A DNA stretch of 15,597 bases from Coriobacteriales bacterium (GCA_031276475.1 JAISMZ010000061.1:1-15597), one strand, 5' to 3'. Counted from the first letter of the stretch, positions 7,037 to 13,494 are shown. Made by a program: numbers and translations. The notes: generated by a model not told the origin, from the letters alone.

Positions 7037-8337
7037 AAAATAGGGTCGAGGGCGGTTATCAACTCGTCTACGTGGCTCTTTTCGCAGATCAGCGGCGGCA
7101 GGAAACGCAGGGTCTGAGGCCCAGTGGCATTGAGCACAAAGCCGGCCTCGAGGGCAGCGTCCACGACGCTTGGAGCCTGTGGCGCGTCCAGGTCGGCACC
7201 GATCATCAATCCCTTGCCGCGCAGTTCCTTAATCTGCGGTAGCGTCGCCAGCCGCTCGCGCAGGTAGGCACCGGTCTCCTCCACAGCGTCTGGCAGCGAG
7301 CCGGAGCAGAGCACGTCGAGGGTGGCGTTTGCCGCCGCTATCGCCAGCGGGCTGCCGCCGAAGGTCGAGCCGTGCTCGCCGGGCTCAAGCAGCTCGCCAA
7401 AGTTGCCGCGGGCGCAGACCGCCCCTATCGGCATGCCGTTGCCCAGCCCCTTGGCCAGCGTCACGACGTCGGGGACAATGCCGTAATCGACAAAGGCGAA
7501 GGCGGTCTTGCCGGTGCGAAAGAAGCCGGTCTGGACCTCGTCAATCAGCAGCGCCAGGCCGCGTTTCTCGGTCTCGGCACGCACCGCCTGAAGGTACTCG
7601 GGGCTGTGCGGCCAGACACCGCCCTCGCCCTGGATGCATTCCAGAAGAACAGCGCAGGCTGGCGCCGTGGTGTCCTCCAGGGCCTCTGTCAGGGCGAACA
7701 GGTCGTTAAAAGGCAGGTGTTTAAAGCCCTGCGGCATCGGCGTGAAGGAGTCCTGCTTAACGCTCTGACCGGTCGCCGCCAAAGCGCCCATCGTGCGACC
7801 ATGAAAGGAGCGTTGAGCGGTGAGTATCGTGTAGGCACCGTTGAGGTTTTGCCGGCCGTGCTTGCGGGCTATCTTGATGGCGCCTTCCACCGCCTCGGTG
7901 CCGCTGTTGGCAAAGAAGGTTCGCCAGCGGGCGGGGGCGCTCGCGGTGGCAGGGGCAGCGCTTGTGTCTGCGGCGTCGGCCGTGCTCGCGGGCGCAGGGG
8001 CGGCGGTGGCAGGAGCAGCGCATGCAACTGCGGTGTCGGCGGCGCTCGCACCACTCAGCAGCCCGTCCAGCCGCTGCGCCAGCTCACCGCGCCCCGGCAC
8101 GTAGAAGTAGTTGCCCACATGCAGCAGGGTCTGGACCTGGGACGCAAGCGCGCTGCTGACGGCCGGATGGCAGTGTCCAACGCTGACGGCGCCGATGCCG
8201 GCGAGGAAGTCGAGGTAACGGCGTCCCTCGCTGTCAAAAAGCTCCATGCCCTGGCCGCGGACGAACTCCACGGGCTTGCGGCCGTAGGTGGACATAAGAT
8301 AGCGTGCTTCCCGTTGCTGTTGGTCTTTCAGTGTCAT
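7021..8337 (-). CDS. argD: Acetylornithine aminotransferase with an Ala/Pro-rich insertion
   Basis: ArgD transaminates N-acetylglutamate semialdehyde to N-acetylornithine with PLP, and in many bacteria it also serves lysine synthesis. Class III features are clear: FLAGIGAVSVGHCHPAV near the N-terminus, NSGTEAVEGAIKIAR (144-158), SFHGRTMGALAATG, LIDEVQTGFFRTG (264-274) and the cofactor lysine in TLAKGLGNGMPIGA (Lys296). At 438 residues it is about 40 longer than usual. The excess is one low-complexity block (about 97-137) placed just before the conserved FFANSGTEA segment. The core motifs on both sides are intact, so activity is likely kept. The ATG follows a GGAGAATGAGG stretch. The gap to argB is 116 bp, the largest in the operon. 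Confidence 0.96.
   Translation of the reverse strand: MTLKDQQQREARYLMSTYGRKPVEFVRGQGMELFDSEGRRYLDFLAGIGAVSVGHCHPAVSSALASQVQTLLHVGNYFYVPGRGELAQRLDGLLSGASAADTAVACAAPATAAPAPASTADAADTSAAPATASAPARWRTFFANSGTEAVEGAIKIARKHGRQNLNGAYTILTAQRSFHGRTMGALAATGQSVKQDSFTPMPQGFKHLPFNDLFALTEALEDTTAPACAVLLECIQGEGGVWPHSPEYLQAVRAETEKRGLALLIDEVQTGFFRTGKTAFAFVDYGIVPDVVTLAKGLGNGMPIGAVCARGNFGELLEPGEHGSTFGGSPLAIAAANATLDVLCSGSLPDAVEETGAYLRERLATLPQIKELRGKGLMIGADLDAPQAPSVVDAALEAGFVLNATGPQTLRFLPPLICEKSHVDELITALDPILKGLK
7927..8049 (-). other. Low-complexity Ala/Thr/Pro-rich insertion inside argD
   Basis: This stretch encodes about 41 residues composed mostly of Ala, with Thr, Pro, Ser and Asp. It consists of two degenerate copies: one contains ADTAVACAAPATAAP, the other ADTSAAPATASAPA, and both share a GCTGC(T/C)CCTGCCACCGC-like core. 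It interrupts the aminotransferase fold between the helix ending DGLLSG and the strand RTFFANSG. Its origin by in-frame tandem duplication is an inference from the partial repeat. Confidence 0.8.
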
Positions 8338-8453
8338 CGCTCAGTACCTCATTCTCCTCGTCTGCGGTGGCGGCACGCCAGGGAGCCGCCGTAGCGTGCT
8401 GCCACCCGTAGCTCATCCGCTATGGCGCGGGCGCGGTCTGCCGCGTCACGCAC

Positions 8454-9416
8454 TCAGCCGCGCAGCTTCGCGGCCAGGTTGTCCAAGGGGTAGTTCTCAA
8501 AATCCTTTGGTTGATAATCCTGATCGTCGGGCAGGACCATCGTACCAACACCCTCGTTGGTGAATATCTCCAAAAGCATCGCGTGGGCGATCGTACCGTT
8601 GAGGATGTGCGCCCGCGAGACACCGGCCGAAAGCGCGGTGATCACGGCCTGCAGTTTGGGGATCATCCCCTTCGTCAGCGTTCCCGAGGCCAGCATCTCC
8701 TTGGCATCAGCCAGCTTGAAGCGGCTGATCAGACTGTTTCTGTCGTCAAAGTCGCGATACAGGCCGTCCACATCGGTTAAAAAGATCACCTTGTGGGCGC
8801 CGATGGCTGCGGCTATCTCGCCTGCCACCAGATCGGCGTTGACGTTATAGGACTGCCCATCGGCACCTATCGCCACGCTGGCGATTACCGGGATGTAGTC
8901 GGACTCTATCAGATCGACCAGCAGCGTTGTGTCGATGCCGGCAATGCTGCCGACCAGGCCCATCTCCTCGTTCAACTGGCGCGCCATGACGATATGGCCG
9001 TCGGCACCGTTCAGTCCCACGGCGATATGCCCGTGCTGGTTCAGCTCGGCCACCAGCTCCTGGTTGACCTTGCCCACCAGCACCATCTTGACTATCTCCA
9101 TCACCTCCGGCGGCGTCACCCTGAATCCATCGCGAAACTCCACCGGCAGACCGAGCTGTTCGCAGAGGCGCGTGATGTCATTGCCGCCGCCATGAACGAT
9201 GATCGGGTTCAGGCCGATGATCTTCATCAGCACGATATCCTCCATCACGTTGACCCGCAGCCGCGCGTCGGTCATCGCCGCGCCGCCGTATTTAATCACC
9301 ACGGTCTTTCCGGTGTATTCCTTAATCCAAGGCAGACTTTCCACCAGCAGCCGGGTCTGACCGATGGCCTCAGCCCGCGCCGCGCGGGCGTTTTCTGTCT
9401 CCAGGACATACTCCAT
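8454..9416 (-). CDS. argB: Acetylglutamate kinase
   Basis: ArgB phosphorylates N-acetylglutamate, the second step of arginine synthesis and the usual feedback point in organisms with the ArgJ acetyl cycle. Amino-acid-kinase motifs are present in order: KYGGAAM (residues 42-48), VHGGGNDI (74-81), NVNADLVAG (191-199), LTDVDGLY (213-220) and KGMIPKL (249-255). It has 320 residues. A roughly 30-residue N-terminal helix before LPWIKEYTGK and the C-terminal LLEIFTNEGVGTM resemble the arginine-sensitive hexameric class, so inhibition by arginine is likely but inferred. About 25 residues after GTMV are extra relative to short homologues. The start has GGAG about eight bases upstream. It lies between argJ (75-bp gap) and argD. 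Confidence 0.97.
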   Translation of the reverse strand: MEYVLETENARAARAEAIGQTRLLVESLPWIKEYTGKTVVIKYGGAAMTDARLRVNVMEDIVLMKIIGLNPIIVHGGGNDITRLCEQLGLPVEFRDGFRVTPPEVMEIVKMVLVGKVNQELVAELNQHGHIAVGLNGADGHIVMARQLNEEMGLVGSIAGIDTTLLVDLIESDYIPVIASVAIGADGQSYNVNADLVAGEIAAAIGAHKVIFLTDVDGLYRDFDDRNSLISRFKLADAKEMLASGTLTKGMIPKLQAVITALSAGVSRAHILNGTIAHAMLLEIFTNEGVGTMVLPDDQDYQPKDFENYPLDNLAAKLRG

Positions 9417-9491
9417 GTCTTCACTCCATTCGTTCGTCTTGCGCCAGGCGTGGCTGTCTCTCGTTCGAGCCGGAGTCCGCTGCCTGTCTCC

Positions 9492-10760
9492 CTAGCTGCG
9501 GTAATCCGCATTAATGTTGATATAATCGTGCGTTAAATCGCAGGTCCAGACCGTCGCGGCAGCGCTGCCGGCTCCAAGCTGGGCCGCGATGACTATCTCG
9601 TCGTAGCCCACCAGACGGCGCAACGCCTCCTCCTCGCTGAAGGCAACCGGGGAGCCGCTGGCAAAGACCTCCAGCCCTGCAATCTGGATGCTCACCGCCT
9701 CGGGCGAAAATACCGCGCCGCTCTTGCCCAACGCCATCGCCACCCTGCCCCAGTTGGCGTCGCGGCCGGCGATGGCGGTCTTAACCAGCGGCGAGTCGGC
9801 CACCGCACGGGCCGCCGCCTGGGCGTCGTCGTCGCTGGCGGCGCCGCTTACCCGCACCGTCACCAGCTTGCTGGCGCCCTCGCCGTCGCGGGCGATCTGG
9901 CGGGCGAGGTCCTCGCAGACCAGCCGCAGGGCTTCCACAAACAGCGGCCAGTCGGCGGCGTCCTTCTCCAATACCCTGTCCTCTGCGGTGCTGCTGGCGC
10001 CGGTGGCCAGTAAAAAGACGCTGTCGTTGGTCGAGCTGTCGCTGTCCACCGTGACCCGGTTAAAGCTGGTGCGAACGGCCTCGCGCAGGGCGGCGTCCAG
10101 GGCCTCGGCGCCAATCGAGGCGTCGGTGGCCAGCACGGCGAGCATCGTTGCCATGTCAGGCGCTATCATCCCCGAGCCCTTGCAGATGCCGCCGACGTGG
10201 TAGAGCTGCGTCGTGCCGTCGTCTTGCGCGAGGCTAAAGCGCGCCGCAGCCTGCTTGGGTACGGTGTCGGTAGTCAGTATCGCCTGCGCGGCCGGTAGGG
10301 CCGCCTCGGGATCTTTGCCGCTGCCGTCGCTGAGCGCCGCGATGGCCGCGGGCAGTCCGCAGGCAAAGGGCTCCACCGGCAAGGGCACGCCGATCACTCC
10401 CGTGGAGGCCACCAGCACCTGCTCGGCGCTGCAACCGAGCAGCGCGGCCGCCCGCTCTGCCGTCGCCTCGGCGGTCGCACGTCCGGCGGCACCCGTCGCG
10501 GCGTTGGCGTTGCCGGAGTTCAGCACCACCGCGCGCGCTCCCAGATCACGCTCGCGCAGCGCCGCCAGATGCTCACGGCTAACGCTGACCGGCGCCGCGC
10601 AAAAACGGTTGCGGGTGAAGACGGCGGCGGCGGTAGAGCCCTCAGGCACCACCACCAGGGCCAGATCGAGCCGCGCGGGGTCACGGCGAAATCCCGCCGA
10701 GACCCCGGCGCTGCGCAAGCCTCGCACGACGCCCAGGCCGCCGGGGATCAACTCAGACAA
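9492..10760 (-). CDS. argJ: Ornithine acetyltransferase / N-acetylglutamate synthase (bifunctional ArgJ)
   Basis: ArgJ moves the acetyl group from N-acetylornithine to glutamate; bifunctional forms also use acetyl-CoA. The precursor self-cleaves between Ala and Thr in MATML, here Ala204-Thr205, giving alpha and beta chains. Other landmarks are VLNSGNANAATG (79-90), DSDSSTNDS (239-247), GRDANWGRV (332-340) and the C-terminal THDYININADYRS. I place the start at a TTG overlapping the end of argC by 8 bp, giving 422 residues, because AAGGGGG lies nine bases upstream and the protein then begins SELIPGGLGVVRGLRSAGV as in the family. The frame is open for 46 more codons upstream, but these lie inside argC and look non-coding. 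No argA is nearby, which is consistent with ArgJ closing the acetyl cycle. Confidence 0.95.
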   Translation of the reverse strand: MSELIPGGLGVVRGLRSAGVSAGFRRDPARLDLALVVVPEGSTAAAVFTRNRFCAAPVSVSREHLAALRERDLGARAVVLNSGNANAATGAAGRATAEATAERAAALLGCSAEQVLVASTGVIGVPLPVEPFACGLPAAIAALSDGSGKDPEAALPAAQAILTTDTVPKQAAARFSLAQDDGTTQLYHVGGICKGSGMIAPDMATMLAVLATDASIGAEALDAALREAVRTSFNRVTVDSDSSTNDSVFLLATGASSTAEDRVLEKDAADWPLFVEALRLVCEDLARQIARDGEGASKLVTVRVSGAASDDDAQAAARAVADSPLVKTAIAGRDANWGRVAMALGKSGAVFSPEAVSIQIAGLEVFASGSPVAFSEEEALRRLVGYDEIVIAAQLGAGSAAATVWTCDLTHDYININADYRS

Positions 10761-11829
10761 CTGCCGCCACCCCCTTAAGCCCGCTGTCCTCCGGCAACCC
10801 AAAGAGCAGATTCGCAGACTGCACGGCCTGTGCGGCCGCACCCTTGCCGAGGTTGTCGATGGCGCAGGAGGCCACCAGGCTGTTGCTCGCCCCGTCAAAG
10901 GCGATGCCGATATGGGCGTTGTTGGTGCCCGCGACCGCGGCGCTGTGCGGCATCTGGCCCGGCTCCAACAGCTGCAGGAAGGGCTGATCCGCGCAGGCCG
11001 CGAGATAGGCCTGCCGGCACTCCTCCAAAGCTACGCCTGGCTGCAGGGGGATGACCACCGTGGAGACCATCCCGCGCACCAGCGGCGCCAGATGCGGCGT
11101 GAAGATCACGGTCAGCGGCCGCTCGGCCACGGCGGACAGCGTCTGGGCGATCTCCGGCGTGTGCCGATGCGTTGTTGCCCCGTAGGCGGCCAGGTCATCT
11201 GACGCGGAGCAGAAATGCGTGGTCTGCGTGGGCTTGCGACCGGCGCCGGAGACGCCGGAGATCGCGTTTATCACCAGCGGGCCTTCCGCAGCCAGCCCGG
11301 CCTGCAACGCCGGCCAGGCTGCCAGCGCCGAGGCGGTTGGGTAGCAGCCGGGGTTGGCCACCAGCGCCGCCGTCCCCGCCGCGCGTTGTGCAGCCGCATC
11401 GTGCAGGGCGGCGCGGTTCAACTCCACCAGCCCGTAGACCGCCCGCTTAAGCAGCTCGGGTGCGCGGTGGGCGACGCCGTACCACTGCTCGTAAAGTGCC
11501 GCGTCTTGCAGCCGAAAGTCGGCACTGAGGTCGATAACCGTGGCGCCCTTGGCCAGAAGCGTTGGCGCCAGGTCCATCGCCGCCGTATGCGGCACGGCGA
11601 GAAAGGCCAGTTGCAGCTCCCCGTTGGCGGCGGCCTCAAGCACCGCAGCGTGCGGCACGAAGCTTTTTTCCGTTACCCCCAGCAGCGCCGGATAAAGCGC
11701 GTCCAGGCGCTTTTGGGCCTCGCCGTCGGAGCTGGCGAGCGTCAGCTCAAAGGCCGGATGGGCGCAAAGCCAACGCACCAGCTCTATCCCGGTGTAGCCG
11801 GCCGCGCCTATGACTGCTGTCCTGATCAT
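10753..11829 (-). CDS. argC: N-acetyl-gamma-glutamyl-phosphate reductase
   Basis: ArgC reduces N-acetylglutamyl phosphate to the semialdehyde with NADPH. The Rossmann loop GAAGYTG (residues 8-14), the catalytic cysteine in NPGCYPT (Cys162), NAISGVSGAGRK (188-199), the HLAPLVRGM histidine region (246-254) and the C-terminal DNLGKGAAAQAVQ (325-337) are all present. The 358-residue length is close to the family norm. As first gene of the operon it directly follows the promoter and operator, with an AAAGGAGA ribosome-binding site just before the ATG (11833-11840) and a very short leader. Its end overlaps argJ. Confidence 0.97.
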   Translation of the reverse strand: MIRTAVIGAAGYTGIELVRWLCAHPAFELTLASSDGEAQKRLDALYPALLGVTEKSFVPHAAVLEAAANGELQLAFLAVPHTAAMDLAPTLLAKGATVIDLSADFRLQDAALYEQWYGVAHRAPELLKRAVYGLVELNRAALHDAAAQRAAGTAALVANPGCYPTASALAAWPALQAGLAAEGPLVINAISGVSGAGRKPTQTTHFCSASDDLAAYGATTHRHTPEIAQTLSAVAERPLTVIFTPHLAPLVRGMVSTVVIPLQPGVALEECRQAYLAACADQPFLQLLEPGQMPHSAAVAGTNNAHIGIAFDGASNSLVASCAIDNLGKGAAAQAVQSANLLFGLPEDSGLKGVAAVV

Positions 11830-11856
11830 CGTTCTCCTTTTACTGTGGATAAGAAA

Positions 11857-11884
11857 AGTCTAGCGAATATTTAATTTTTGTCAA
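11857..11884 (-). promoter_or_regulatory. Sigma70-type promoter of the arg-ilv operon
   Basis: Reading the minus strand, a perfect -35 TTGACA (11879-11884) is followed after 16 bp by TAGACT (11857-11862), a fair -10. Transcription would start about 20 bases before the argC ATG. The segment is far more AT-rich than the flanking genes. It overlaps ARG-box-like sequences, so arginine repression through ArgR is likely. Confidence 0.75.
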
Positions 11885-11892
11885 TAGAATGG

Positions 11893-11910
11893 GTAAAATA
11901 TTAATTCAGT
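11893..11910 (-). promoter_or_regulatory. Candidate ARG box (ArgR operator) upstream of argC
   Basis: The minus-strand sequence ACTGAATTAATATTTTAC matches the ARG-box pattern (TGAAT, four A/T, ATTCA) at eight of ten fixed positions, with all four central bases A/T. It lies directly upstream of the -35 hexamer. A weaker copy, with six of ten matches (11863-11880), fills the spacer between -35 and -10. Paired boxes around a promoter are the usual ArgR arrangement. A 7-bp inverted repeat, TTAATTC and GAATTAA with a 7-base gap (11901-11921), overlaps the upstream edge. Confidence 0.6.
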
Positions 11911-11944
11911 GGTCGAATTAAGGTGGTCAGACGCCCCTTAGGGC

Positions 11945-11959
11945 CAGCGCCAGGCGCTG
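11945..11959. repeat. Short GC-rich palindrome in the divergent intergenic region
   Basis: CAGCGCC and GGCGCTG flank a single A, giving a near-perfect 15-bp palindrome. A real hairpin would need to open the inner pairs for a loop. It lies between the arg operator and the prepilin promoter region. It could be a protein site or nothing; there is no T-run to make it a terminator. Confidence 0.4.
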
Positions 11960-11974
11960 TGCAATCCCCCAGGA

Positions 11975-12026
11975 GTTTCTGTGCCATTTGAGACAAGTTC
12001 GTGCTAGAATAGATTGACACAGAAAC
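11975..12026. repeat. 12-bp inverted repeat flanking the putative prepilin promoter
   Basis: The left arm GTTTCTGTGCCA (11975-11986) and right arm TGACACAGAAAC (12015-12026) are complementary at 11 of 12 positions, with a perfect outer 9 bp. The 28-bp space between them holds the extended -10 element TGCTAGAAT. The symmetry around a promoter suggests an operator for an unknown regulator; a stem-loop is the alternative. Confidence 0.65.
12002..12010 (+). promoter_or_regulatory. Extended -10 promoter for the prepilin-like gene
   Basis: TGCTAGAAT fits the extended -10 form (TGn followed by a TATAAT-like hexamer, five of six). No good -35 lies 16-18 bp upstream, which extended -10 promoters can tolerate. 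Transcription would begin about 60 bases before the ATG at 12080, leaving a leader that includes the right arm of the inverted repeat. Confidence 0.45.
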
Positions 12027-12079
12027 AACCAGCGAGACCGGCTCGCAATCAGGGAACTGAACCGAAAGGGCAGACGAGC

Positions 12080-12202
12080 ATGAATGCTCCAGATAACGAT
12101 AAGATTGCCCCTGCATCGGCGCAACCCGTGTCGTATGCTCAGATAACGGGGGGGGGGGGCATCTCCGCAAAACAGCGCCGCGCGAGGGTAATGCCGGCCT
12201 GA
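12080..12202 (+). CDS. N-terminal leader of the prepilin-like protein, out of frame with its body (OFF-state 40-residue product)
   Basis: This is the only good translation start for the downstream gene: an ATG with GAAAGGG nine bases upstream (12064-12070). It reads MNAPDNDKIAPASAQPVSYA, then QIT and four Gly from the G-run, then ISAKQRRARVMPA and a stop, 40 residues in all. The stop lies exactly where, one frame over, the prepilin cleavage motif is encoded. With 13 G (or 10) in the tract the frame would instead continue through HLRKTAPREGNAG and into LTLVEVIVAMAI, making a roughly 40-residue prepilin leader. I therefore read this segment as the 5' end of the same gene rather than a separate one. 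Confidence 0.65.
   Translation: MNAPDNDKIAPASAQPVSYAQITGGGGISAKQRRARVMPA
12148..12159 (+). repeat. Homopolymer run of 12 G (candidate phase-variation tract)
   Basis: Twelve consecutive G occur within the 5' coding part of the prepilin-like gene, between start codon and cleavage motif. As written, the upstream and downstream frames do not match; adding one G or removing two joins them. Long G-runs slip readily during replication and are the classic basis of ON/OFF surface-protein switching. They are also prone to sequencing and assembly error. Confidence 0.9.
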
Positions 12203-12207
12203 CCCTG

Positions 12208-13494
12208 GTGGAGGTGATAGTTGCCATGGCTATCGTCTCTATAATCTCCCTGGTTGCGATCTCAGCCTTCACTCAGATTACGCGCCTGAACCAGGTAGCG
12301 ACAGATGACAAAGAGCAGGCCGCGCAGGTGGAGGCGGATATTGCCAATCCCGCTGCTGAGCCTACCCGAACCGAGAAGTTGCCCGCCATCAAACTAGGCG
12401 GCTTCACCTTGCCCAGCGAGGCTGCTACCTACGAAAACGGCCGACGCTCCTATACCGTACTCCAAGACGGAGGACCGCAGGGACAGAACATCTACGTCGG
12501 TGACGGCGCCAGTGTCTACGAGGGCAAAGGCCTTGTGGTTGACACCGGCAACGCTGGCGGCGCGCCGGACGCGCCTTATACGATCGTCGCCTCCGGCCGT
12601 TATCTGCTGGAGGTCTGGGGGGCAAGAGGTGGCGGCATAGATAAATCCGCCGACCGTGGTTCAGACTATGCGGGAGGCGGCAAAGGCGGTTATGCTGCTG
12701 GTATCGCCAAACTGAGCGCGGGCGACTCCCTGTTCTTGCATGCAGGTGGCAGGGGCGGGGAATATCAGACAACGGGAGAGAAGATAGGTGGGTTCAACGG
12801 TGGCGGCAATGTTATGACAAACACAGAAGGTGGCACCACAGGCGGCGGTGCTTCGGATATCTGTATCAACACAGACAGCCTCTATGCCCGTGTTGTTGTT
12901 GCGGGCGGTGGAGGCGGCGGTGGCTATACAAGGGTGCCAACAACCTATAACAAAACACCGGGCGTGATAACCGGCGGGGCGGGTGGAGGCACTGCCGGTC
13001 TTCAGGGCGCAATGTGTAGTGACAGCTGGAAGAACTATCGGAGGGGCCGTGGGGGAACGCAATTTCAAGGTGGCGCTTTGGGAGGTACCACGGGGGATTC
13101 CAGCTACAGCTACCCAGCTAAGCCCGGCACGTTTGGCAATGGTGGCCGTGGAACAGGTCAATCAGCCGGCGGAGCTGGCGGTGGCGGCGGTTGGTACGGC
13201 GGCGGTGGAGGTTGCATCAATTCGGCTGGCGGCGGCTCAGGCTGGACGTATACGGCGACTGCCCTCAACAGCTGGAAAAGCGGTAACCCAACAGATGCCG
13301 CAGGCTGGCTGCTCGACTCCATCTATTACCTGGAGAATACCAGCTTGATCGACGGCGCGCACGCCATGCCCGACCCCTTGGACGCAGGCTACCAGGCTGA
13401 TCCCAGCACAGGGCTGGTAACGGGCGCGCGCCCGCAGATATACGGCAATAACGGCGGTGGCTTCATCCGCATCACCTGGCTTGGTTTCGCTTGA
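12208..13494 (+). CDS. Type IV prepilin-like N-terminus fused to an ALK-type glycine-rich domain (surface protein, phase-variable candidate)
   Basis: The first GTG in this frame lies inside the prepilin motif, so the real gene should begin at the ATG at 12080 and cross the G-run. Just upstream, the frame encodes EGNAG, then LTLVEVIVAMAIVSIISL: a prepilin peptidase site (cleavage after Gly, Glu at mature position 5) and a hydrophobic helix. After a short linker (residues 30-120, GTG numbering) comes a large Gly-rich region, with YLLEVWGARGGG (132-143), GGKGGYAAGIAKLSAGDSLF (157-176), RVVVAGGGGGGG (228-239), GGGGGWYGGGGG (324-335), GGGSGW and a final GGGFIRITW. These match the bacterial Gly_rich family related to the ALK/LTK extracellular domain. 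Three cysteines lie in the Gly-rich part. The protein would be membrane- or pilus-anchored and exposed. No pilus assembly genes are in the window. Domain recognition is strong; the role in adhesion is inferred. Confidence 0.85.
   Translation: MEVIVAMAIVSIISLVAISAFTQITRLNQVATDDKEQAAQVEADIANPAAEPTRTEKLPAIKLGGFTLPSEAATYENGRRSYTVLQDGGPQGQNIYVGDGASVYEGKGLVVDTGNAGGAPDAPYTIVASGRYLLEVWGARGGGIDKSADRGSDYAGGGKGGYAAGIAKLSAGDSLFLHAGGRGGEYQTTGEKIGGFNGGGNVMTNTEGGTTGGGASDICINTDSLYARVVVAGGGGGGGYTRVPTTYNKTPGVITGGAGGGTAGLQGAMCSDSWKNYRRGRGGTQFQGGALGGTTGDSSYSYPAKPGTFGNGGRGTGQSAGGAGGGGGWYGGGGGCINSAGGGSGWTYTATALNSWKSGNPTDAAGWLLDSIYYLENTSLIDGAHAMPDPLDAGYQADPSTGLVTGARPQIYGNNGGGFIRITWLGFA

Noticed and set aside
7372..8394. 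Plus-strand open frame of 340 codons opposite argD
   Set aside because: Antisense to a clearly recognised enzyme; composition is that of a GC-rich shadow frame and no family features are seen.
8234..8416. Minus-strand 60-codon frame starting upstream of argD
   Set aside because: Mostly overlaps argD out of frame and does not end at a gene junction.
9296..9511. Minus-strand 71-codon frame from the end of argJ into argB
   Set aside because: Continues out of frame deep into argB; unlike the argD-argF ORF it does not stop at the next start codon.
8793..9536. Plus-strand open frame of 247 codons opposite argB
   Set aside because: Antisense shadow of argB running into the intergenic gap without a ribosome-binding site.
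10761..10898. 46-codon upstream extension of argJ
   Set aside because: Lies inside argC, is Arg/Trp/Pro-rich and has no counterpart in ArgJ proteins; the TTG start fits better.
10213..11202. Plus-strand open frame of 329 codons opposite argJ and argC
   Set aside because: Spans the junction of two confident genes on the other strand; Ala/Arg/Ser-rich shadow with no motifs.
12014..12019. Perfect TTGACA on the plus strand upstream of the prepilin gene
   Set aside because: No acceptable -10 lies 16-18 bp downstream, and it overlaps an arm of the inverted repeat; the extended -10 just upstream is the better promoter candidate.
11901..12272. Minus-strand open frame of 123 codons across the divergent intergenic region
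   Set aside because: Runs through the arg operator, the inverted repeat and the reverse of the prepilin motif; no ribosome-binding site or family likeness.
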